Shown in pieces: positions 58,652 to 64,000 of a stretch of DNA of 64,000 nucleotides (the first letter of the stretch is position 1; the number at the start of each line of letters is the position of its first letter). The stretch comes from an uncultured Tateyamaria sp. GTDB lineage: Bacteria > Pseudomonadota > Alphaproteobacteria > Rhodobacterales > Rhodobacteraceae. Position numbers and translations under genes: made by a program. The notes beneath the pieces were generated by a model, which saw only the letters and a list, made by a program, of their open reading frames with translations, made no database searches and was not told where the DNA came from. Location of the stretch: the NCBI RefSeq assembly GCF_947488715.1, contig NZ_CANLAG010000002.1, forward strand, positions 496,001 to 560,000. The letters are read 5' to 3'.

Positions 58652-61531
58652 TCACACGCCCTCCTGTGCGGTGCCCGAGGTCGGCGGAGTTTCCTCATCG
58701 CGTGACGGGTCGATGTCCATCGGATGATCGTTGTCATCTGTATGGGCGCGGCGTGCAAGACGCGAGAAGCTTTCCAATGACAGCATCACAGCGCCCACAA
58801 CCGCCAGGAACACGCCCACATCGAACAGAGCGGCGGTGGCCAGTTCGAACTTTTCAAACGGCGGGATGCGCACATAGGTGAAATCGGAGGTCAGGAACGG
58901 TTTGCCCACAAACCACGAGCCGATGCCGGTAAAGCCTGCGACCAGAACGCCTGCGCCAATGACCCCGTGATAGGGGTATTTCAAGCGTGCAGATGCCCAA
59001 CTGAAACCGCTGGCCATGTATTGCATCACCACGCCAATGGACACGATCAAACCGGCGATAAAGCCACCGCCCGGTTCGTTATGCCCCCGCAGGAAGATGT
59101 AGAAGCCAACCATCAGCACAACAGGCATGATCACGCGGGTCAGGACGACCATCATCATGGGATGCATGTCGCCCGCGCGGGGTTGATCCGGGATTCTGTT
59201 CAACAGACGCGCACGCACCGGGCCATCCAAAAGTGTTTCGGTCAGCGCATAGATCAGCAGCGCGGCAATCCCCAGAACGATGATCTCGCCGTAAGTATCA
59301 AAGCCACGGAAATCGACCAGGATCACGTTGACGACGTTGGTGCCGCCGCCGCCTTTGTATGAATTGGCGAGGTGGAATTCAGAGATTGGCGTGTCCACCG
59401 CGTCACGCAGCAAATAGTGGAACGCCAAGGCAAACGTGGCCAGGCCGCCCACGATTGCGACGCCCATATCCCGAACCCGCCGCAGCAGGGAGCTTTCGAC
59501 CGGAGTCCGGTTGGGCAGGAAGTTGAGCGCCAGCAGCAGCAGGATGATGGTGACCACTTCGACCGTGAACTGCGTCATGGCCAGGTCCGGCGCGCTGAAG
59601 AAGACAAATCCAACAGATACCATCAGACCGACGATACCGATGAGGATCAGGGACAAGAACCGATTGCGATGAAAGATCACCAGAGCGACGGTCGCGGCGA
59701 CCAGTAGCGTCCAACCGACAATCGGGACAATCCCTGCGGCTTGTATTTCACGGGTCGGCGCGCCCACCGTGCCGGTTGCCCACGCGTAAAATCCGGCACC
59801 GACAATAGCGACAGTGCCAATCGCGGCGTAGCGTGTGAACGACCCGTTGTGCAGCGGCAGGATCAATGTCTGTGCCAGCCGGGCAGCGGCGGCCACAATC
59901 GCTTCGAAAATCACCTTGGCCTCAGGACGCGGCAGCGCATCCCAGAACCGCAAGGCCGGGTTAAAGATCGCCATCATCAGCAGACCGCCAACCACCGCGG
60001 CGATGGACATAAAGAGTGCGGGGACCAGACCGTGCCAGATCTTGAAGTACGCTTTGGGCACTTCGGCCGCATCCCCCAGCACCGATGCCGTGACGAGTTT
60101 GACAAACGGCTCTGCGAGGAAAGGGGCCACGCCAATCACCACAACCAATGTCACTAGGAAGGCTGGTGGCAGCCAAAGTCCAGTACCCGGATCATGTGGC
60201 TTGGTTGGGTAGTCGTCGCGGACAGGCCCGAGGAACGTATGGCCAATCAAACGGAAGCAATAGGCGGCGGAAAACAGCGATCCGAACGTCGCGAGCGCTG
60301 GCACCAACCAGGGGGTGCCGAACAGCACTGTGTGATTGGCTTCTTCCAACATCATTTCTTTGGACAGGAACCCGTTCAGCAGGGGAATGCCCGCCATGGA
60401 TAGCGCCGCCAAAGTCGCAATGGTAAACGTGATGGGCATCAGCGTCCGCAGCCCGCCGAGACGGCGGATGTCACGGGTGTGCGCCTCGTGATCCACGATA
60501 CCCGCTGACATGAACAGGGCAGCCTTGAAAGTGGCGTGGTTGAGGATGTGGAACATGGCGGCCATTGCGCCAAATGCGGTGCCTGTTCCCAAGAGCATGG
60601 TGATCAGCCCGAGGTGGCTGACTGTTGAGAACGCAAGAAGCGCCTTGAGATCATGTTTGAACAGCGCAATCACAGCGCCCAAAACCATGGTGACCAATCC
60701 CGCAGTGGTCACAATTGCGAACCATTCCGGCGTACCCGACAAAACGGGCCACATCCGAGCCATCAGGAAAATCCCGGCTTTGACCATTGTGGCCGAGTGC
60801 AGATAGGCCGACACGGGTGTCGGTGCGGCCATGGCGTGGGGCAACCAGAAATGGAACGGGAATTGTGCCGATTTGGTAAAACACCCTAAGAGGATCAGGA
60901 TCAACGCCGGCAGATAAAGCGGGCTGCTCTGGATCAATTCCCGGTTCTGCAGGATGACGCTCAGATCATAGCTGCCTGCGATCTGGCCCAGGATCAGCAT
61001 GCCACCAATCATGGCCAACCCACCCATGCCTGTTACAGTCAGCGCCATGCGCGCGCCCTGACGACCTTCGGGCAGGTGTTTCCAATAGCCGATCAGCAGG
61101 AACGACGATAGTGACGTCAGTTCCCAGAAAACAAGCAAAAGCAGGATGTTATCGCTGAGGACAATGCCAACCATCGCACCTTGGAACAGCAACAGATAGG
61201 TAAAGAACTCACCCATGTTGTCATTGCGGCTGAGGTAGTGGCGCGCGTAGGCAATGATCAGAAGGCCGATGCCGAGGATCAGCAGGGCAAAGAAAAAGCC
61301 AAGCCCGTCCAGCATCAGTGTGAAATTCATACCCAGCGATGGAATCCAGTCGACGCGGGCGGTTACCACTTCTCCGGCCAGAATGGCGGGCAAGTTGGTC
61401 AGCAGTCCGATGAACGCGGCAAGCGAAACGGTGAACGTCACCCCCGCGCAAGCAGCGCGCCCTGCGGCATTCATCAAGCCGGGCAGCAACGCACCCAGAA
61501 ATGGAAGGGCAACGAGGATAAAGAGAGACAC
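58652..61531 (-). CDS. mnhA: Mrp Na+/H+ antiporter fused subunit A/B
   Basis: A 959-residue membrane protein. Residues 1 to about 650 are the MrpA ND5-like module with the proton path motifs FFEVLLIASY-like VFWELTSLSSFLLIGYWKH and FTKSAQFPFHFWLPHAMAAPTPVSAYLHSATMVKAG. A DUF4040-type helix set (MTQFTVEVVTIILLLLALNFLP) follows, and the last 140 residues are an MrpB domain (RVIMPVVLMVGFYIFLRGHNEPGGGFIAGLIV). This fused A/B form defines the group-2 Mrp systems common in marine alphaproteobacteria. The start was taken as GTG at 61531 because AGGAG lies six bases before it and the family begins with SLFILVALP; an ATG at 61567 has no ribosome site. The complex exports Na+ in exchange for protons. 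Confidence 0.88.
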   Translation of the reverse strand: MSLFILVALPFLGALLPGLMNAAGRAACAGVTFTVSLAAFIGLLTNLPAILAGEVVTARVDWIPSLGMNFTLMLDGLGFFFALLILGIGLLIIAYARHYLSRNDNMGEFFTYLLLFQGAMVGIVLSDNILLLLVFWELTSLSSFLLIGYWKHLPEGRQGARMALTVTGMGGLAMIGGMLILGQIAGSYDLSVILQNRELIQSSPLYLPALILILLGCFTKSAQFPFHFWLPHAMAAPTPVSAYLHSATMVKAGIFLMARMWPVLSGTPEWFAIVTTAGLVTMVLGAVIALFKHDLKALLAFSTVSHLGLITMLLGTGTAFGAMAAMFHILNHATFKAALFMSAGIVDHEAHTRDIRRLGGLRTLMPITFTIATLAALSMAGIPLLNGFLSKEMMLEEANHTVLFGTPWLVPALATFGSLFSAAYCFRLIGHTFLGPVRDDYPTKPHDPGTGLWLPPAFLVTLVVVIGVAPFLAEPFVKLVTASVLGDAAEVPKAYFKIWHGLVPALFMSIAAVVGGLLMMAIFNPALRFWDALPRPEAKVIFEAIVAAAARLAQTLILPLHNGSFTRYAAIGTVAIVGAGFYAWATGTVGAPTREIQAAGIVPIVGWTLLVAATVALVIFHRNRFLSLILIGIVGLMVSVGFVFFSAPDLAMTQFTVEVVTIILLLLALNFLPNRTPVESSLLRRVRDMGVAIVGGLATFALAFHYLLRDAVDTPISEFHLANSYKGGGGTNVVNVILVDFRGFDTYGEIIVLGIAALLIYALTETLLDGPVRARLLNRIPDQPRAGDMHPMMMVVLTRVIMPVVLMVGFYIFLRGHNEPGGGFIAGLIVSIGVVMQYMASGFSWASARLKYPYHGVIGAGVLVAGFTGIGSWFVGKPFLTSDFTYVRIPPFEKFELATAALFDVGVFLAVVGAVMLSLESFSRLARRAHTDDNDHPMDIDPSRDEETPPTSGTAQEGV

Positions 61532-61859
61532 GGACGCTCCTGATCGTGAAATGTATACGACATGCAAGAAACTGCATCAGAATGCGCCAAGTGCAAGAGC
61601 AATCGGAAAAATTTCGTGCGACATCTTTGGCCGCTGCGGGAAACGCCGGTTTGTTTGCGTATTTTTGGGTAGCTGATCCAGCGCAATCCGCTCTTTTCAA
61701 CCGTGATGACGGCTGAAGATCCGTCCGGAGCAGGGGATAGGCGGATCATTTGTTGGCGCACAAAGTACCAACCACGTCGCGCGAGCAGCGTTGCAACGAT
61801 GAGTGACCGCGCCCGTCGCAAAGGCGATTTCGGGCGCGGTGGTGTTGAGTGGTGTCGCG
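61532..61859. other. Intergenic region between the Mrp operon and a small secreted-protein gene
   Basis: A 328-base region holding the Mrp promoter but no recognisable gene. The only strong structure is ACCGCGCCCG/CGGGCGCGGT (61806-61815 with 61831-61840), whose loop contains an inner TCGC/GCGA pairing. It lies 20 bases beyond the stop of the small minus-strand gene and is probably its transcript end, without a T-tract. Confidence 0.5.
61806..61840 (-). terminator. Strong stem-loop after the small secreted-protein gene
   Basis: A perfect 10-base-pair GC-rich stem (ACCGCGCCCG with CGGGCGCGGT) with an inner 4-base-pair extension. The minus strand after it has no T-tract, so it may act as an RNA-end stabiliser or a Rho-assisted stop. 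Confidence 0.5.
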
Positions 61860-62063
61860 CTATTGCTTACCGGTCTGGTCTGCGACTTGCGTCTCGGCCG
61901 CGGTCGGTTTTGGCGCTTTTGCCTTTGCATTGCACATTTGCATGACGCCACAGAACATACCGGCCTGCGGATAGGTCGAGGGAACGTGGGCGGGCAGTGT
62001 CTGGGCCTGTGCCGGAGCCAAGCTCGCAACGGTAATCGCAAGGGTCAAAGTCAATTCACGCAT
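61860..62063 (-). CDS. Small secreted protein of unknown function
   Basis: A 67-residue protein. The signal peptide is clear (MRELTLTLAITVASLAPAQA, cleavage before QTL). The mature peptide of about 47 residues contains one cysteine pair (GMFCGVMQMCNAKAK) and a lysine/alanine/proline-rich tail. No family is recognised. The start was chosen at MRELTL because the longer reading runs through the promoter region. It follows the AraC regulator on the same strand after 77 bases and ends at a strong stem-loop. It may be a target or partner of that regulator. Confidence 0.55.
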   Translation of the reverse strand: MRELTLTLAITVASLAPAQAQTLPAHVPSTYPQAGMFCGVMQMCNAKAKAPKPTAAETQVADQTGKQ

Positions 62064-62140
62064 GGGACATCTCCGTTCTACGATGTGTGTGAAACTGAAG
62101 TTGGCCTTACACGACGCCCCATGCGCGTCAGGTTTGAAAA

Positions 62141-63211
62141 TCAATGAAGATTTGCAGGGATCGGCGACGACCTTTCAGAATCGGCGCGCCCGTCTGTCAG
62201 GACATTGCGGCGATATTCGGTTGGGCTACACCCGACTTCGGCGCGAAATGCGCGGTTGAACGGCCCCATCGACGAAAACCCGACATCGTAGGCGATTTCC
62301 AGCATCGTTGAATGCATGTGCTCGGGATCCTGCAACATGTTCCGCGCGGCTTCGATACGCGCCCGGTTGACGAAGCTGGAAAAATTCCGATGACCCAGAC
62401 CTTGGTTGATGGCGCGGCGCAACCGGTGTTCTGGCACCGACAGCTTTGCCGCCAGTGCGCCAATGGTCAGACCTTCCTCACGCCAGATACCCGCCGACAT
62501 CGCCGACGTGATCCGGCCAATCAAAGCCGTGTCCGCGTCAGCGATCTTGCTAGTTGGCATGTGTTTTTCCATGGCGGGATCCGTTTGGCCCGGCCACTGA
62601 TCCATATCTGGCGACAACAGCCAAAGGGCAAGGGCCACACATACGGTAAAGGTGCCGATTGACTGTAAAAGCGCAAACACGACAGACCCCTCGCTAACCG
62701 CTCCGATGGCATGCGCACCTGTCAGGGCAAAGGCAATTCCGGCGATGGCCACAGCAAAGGCAGGCCGCGCCCGGCATCGGCACTCGACCAGATCATCCCG
62801 CGCGGTCCAGAGTGCCATAAGCACTAGGCTGCCGTACAAGGCACTCGCAATGGTCGTGCAGAACTCAAATCCACCGGGCACGGTCATTTCGATGTAGAAC
62901 GCCCCGGCGGTGATCATGGATGCGACGCCCCAGGGCCACCGCATTGTCGGGCCGTCCAAAAAGATGCTGACGATGAACCAGGTGATGGCCACAGGCGTCA
63001 ATGCGCTGAGCAAGATCAAGTTGCTGTACACGAGTGGCGGGAAATCAAGGACCAGAGCGGCATGTGTGACCAGAAACGCGGATTTGCACACAGCAAGGGC
63101 TGCGACGGACAAGCGTCCTTCCCAACCGATGGGCGTGCGCCACATAAGCAGGGCAAAGATGAACAACATGGTGACTGCGCCGCCGCGCAACGCAAGGTCC
63201 AAATACATCAT
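62141..63211 (-). CDS. Membrane-anchored AraC-family transcriptional regulator
   Basis: A 356-residue regulator in two parts. The N-terminal 205 residues hold about seven hydrophobic helices (from GGAVTMLFIFALLMW to GTFTVCVALALWLL), so it is anchored in the inner membrane. The C-terminal 110 residues are an AraC double HTH: LTIGALAAKLSVPEHRLRRAINQGLGHRNFSSFVNRARIEAARNMLQDP and MLEIAYDVGFSSMGPFNRAFRAEVGCSPTEYRRNV. Such membrane AraC proteins sense a signal directly in the membrane. No kinase or other partner is nearby except the small secreted protein downstream, which may be its target. Confidence 0.85.
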   Translation of the reverse strand: MMYLDLALRGGAVTMLFIFALLMWRTPIGWEGRLSVAALAVCKSAFLVTHAALVLDFPPLVYSNLILLSALTPVAITWFIVSIFLDGPTMRWPWGVASMITAGAFYIEMTVPGGFEFCTTIASALYGSLVLMALWTARDDLVECRCRARPAFAVAIAGIAFALTGAHAIGAVSEGSVVFALLQSIGTFTVCVALALWLLSPDMDQWPGQTDPAMEKHMPTSKIADADTALIGRITSAMSAGIWREEGLTIGALAAKLSVPEHRLRRAINQGLGHRNFSSFVNRARIEAARNMLQDPEHMHSTMLEIAYDVGFSSMGPFNRAFRAEVGCSPTEYRRNVLTDGRADSERSSPIPANLH

Positions 63212-63541
63212 CGACCCGCACCTCCTTGGCTCAACCGAATTGATGCTGAACTTAGCCTATCATTTCCAGGAGGGGCGCGCCGATTTCTTGAAAAACAGCC
63301 GCCGATTTTTGAAAATTCGATCTTTGCACAGGTGGTATGCTTGTTTCGAAGACTGGCGTTGTCGCTCAGGGCGTCAGACGTGCCGTGCATAATTGCGCCG
63401 GTTTGGTGGTGGAAAACCGCAAGCCTTTGGAATCGCCCAATGAGGTGCAGCGATCCCGAAGCATCCACATGACGGGAAGAATTATCCACACCAAATCGCC
63501 TGCCTGGATCAGGTACTCAAGTCGCTAATTTCAAGGTGATT
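63212..63541. other. Intergenic region upstream of the membrane AraC gene
   Basis: A 330-base region with the promoter of the AraC gene and the 3' flank of tRNA-Asn. No gene, repeat or clear terminator was found. Confidence 0.4.
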
Positions 63542-63616
63542 TGGCTCCGGCGGTAGGGATCGAACCTACGACCAATTGATTAACAGTCAACTGCTCTACC
63601 GCTGAGCTACGCCGGA
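63542..63616 (-). tRNA. tRNA-Asn (anticodon GTT)
   Basis: A complete 75-base cloverleaf: acceptor TCCGGCG pairs with CGCCGGA, D-arm AGCTCAGCGGTAGAGC, anticodon loop CTGTTAA giving GTT, T-arm GTAGGTTCGATCCCTAC and an encoded CCA end. It reads AAU and AAC codons. No integrase or duplicated attachment site is seen beside it. Confidence 0.97.
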
Positions 63617-63688
63617 ACGGTTTGAGCCGTATAGCAAGGCCGATTCAGGTCGTCCAGAGGGTTTGCACCCAAGATTCAGATTATTTTT

Positions 63689-64000
63689 TCACCCATGTTC
63701 GATGCGCTCAAATGCGGTCTGCGCGTGCAGTGTGCCAAGCGGCTTTGCCTGAGACTTTCCCATCAGATCAATCAGATGCGCCAACACATTCCGTGTCGCA
63801 GCAGGCAGCAGCGCGGCAGGCGTATCCGAATAGACCGCTTGAGCAATCTGGTCTGCGGTTTGCGGACCAGCGGACAGCGCATCCAACATGGCTGCTTCAC
63901 GCGCTTGGCGATGTGTGATCAACCATTCCAAACGATCCAATGGCGTCGTGATCGGTGCGCCATGACCGGGATAGAAAACCCGCCACTGTTCTTGTGCCAG
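63689..64000 (-). CDS. MBL-fold metallo-hydrolase, partial (C-terminal part)
   Basis: The frame stays open to the right edge, so only the last 103 codons are seen. The visible start of the fragment contains VFYPGHGAPI, the final histidine motif of the metallo-beta-lactamase fold, followed by LDRLEWLITHRQAREAAMLDAL and a winged-helix-like end (ADQIAQAVYSDTPAALLPAATRNVLAHLIDLMG). This is the LACTB2-like layout of MBL fold plus a winged helix. The zinc-binding HxHxDH region lies beyond the window. A start within the window at 63940 would leave out the metal site and is rejected. Confidence 0.75.
   Translation of the reverse strand: MAQEQWRVFYPGHGAPITTPLDRLEWLITHRQAREAAMLDALSAGPQTADQIAQAVYSDTPAALLPAATRNVLAHLIDLMGKSQAKPLGTLHAQTAFERIEHG

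Noticed and set aside
63208-63489. A 93-codon minus-strand frame upstream of the membrane AraC gene
   Set aside because: It overlaps the AraC start, has no ribosome site or family match, and occupies the expected promoter region.

Overview
This 64 kb stretch of GC-rich chromosome looks like an alphaproteobacterium of the Rhodobacterales, most likely a marine Roseobacter-type organism. The grounds are gene content and style: many periplasmic-binding-protein transporters, tightly overlapped ATGA-coupled operons, a six-gene Mrp Na+/H+ antiporter operon with a fused A/B subunit, IalB, a divergent M15-peptidase/L,D-transpeptidase pair, and sulfoquinovose synthase. There is no rRNA, phage, transposase or CRISPR. 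Two tRNA genes (Arg-CCG, Asn-GUU) are present. Species cannot be named from the sequence alone.

Positions 1-27,240 form a catabolic region with three regulated blocks. (i) A minus-strand operon of six genes (6325 to 1): amidohydrolase, a fusion of an IclR-type DNA-binding domain with a periplasmic-binding-protein-like sensor, a short IclR regulator, an alpha/beta hydrolase, an FAH-family hydrolyase and an alpha-ketoglutarate-semialdehyde-type aldehyde dehydrogenase. The last two resemble the final steps of oxidative pentose (Weimberg-type) catabolism. (ii) A TetR-controlled block (6471-20033): ribose-type ABC transporter, zinc alcohol dehydrogenase, aldehyde dehydrogenase, GMC oxidoreductase, aldo/keto reductase, CoA-transferase, enoyl-CoA hydratase and a Dabb protein. 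Four near-identical palindromes (AGTAAC-N6-GTTACT type) sit at its four promoters and define a probable TetR regulon. (iii) A LacI-controlled seven-gene operon (27169 to 20135): maltose/trehalose-type ABC transporter, D-2-hydroxyacid dehydrogenase, LacI and ThuA, with tandem LacI operators upstream.

Positions 27,240-45,300 are mostly cell envelope and housekeeping: tRNA-Arg, a Tat-exported 2',3'-cyclic nucleotidase, the M15 peptidase and L,D-transpeptidase, an lpxD-acyl carrier protein-ketoacyl synthase cluster, IalB, a HerA-like ATPase, and a branched-chain amino acid (Liv) transporter operon. Two unknown, probably exported proteins are inserted in the Liv operon by stop/start overlaps. A PQQ sugar dehydrogenase follows.

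Positions 45,300-55,600 hold the most interesting block. A probable operon encodes UDP-sulfoquinovose synthase, a BcsB-like periplasmic protein, a processive family-2 glycosyltransferase and an all-repeat RTX protein. Next to it are a secreted SUOX-fold protein, a hybrid histidine kinase and a NarL-type response regulator. The same palindrome (CTAT-N8-ATAG) lies in the response-regulator promoter region and upstream of sqdB, suggesting that this two-component system controls a possibly sulfoquinovose-containing polysaccharide.

Positions 55,600-64,000 carry the Mrp antiporter operon, a small secreted protein, a seven-helix membrane AraC regulator, tRNA-Asn and the start of an MBL-fold hydrolase.
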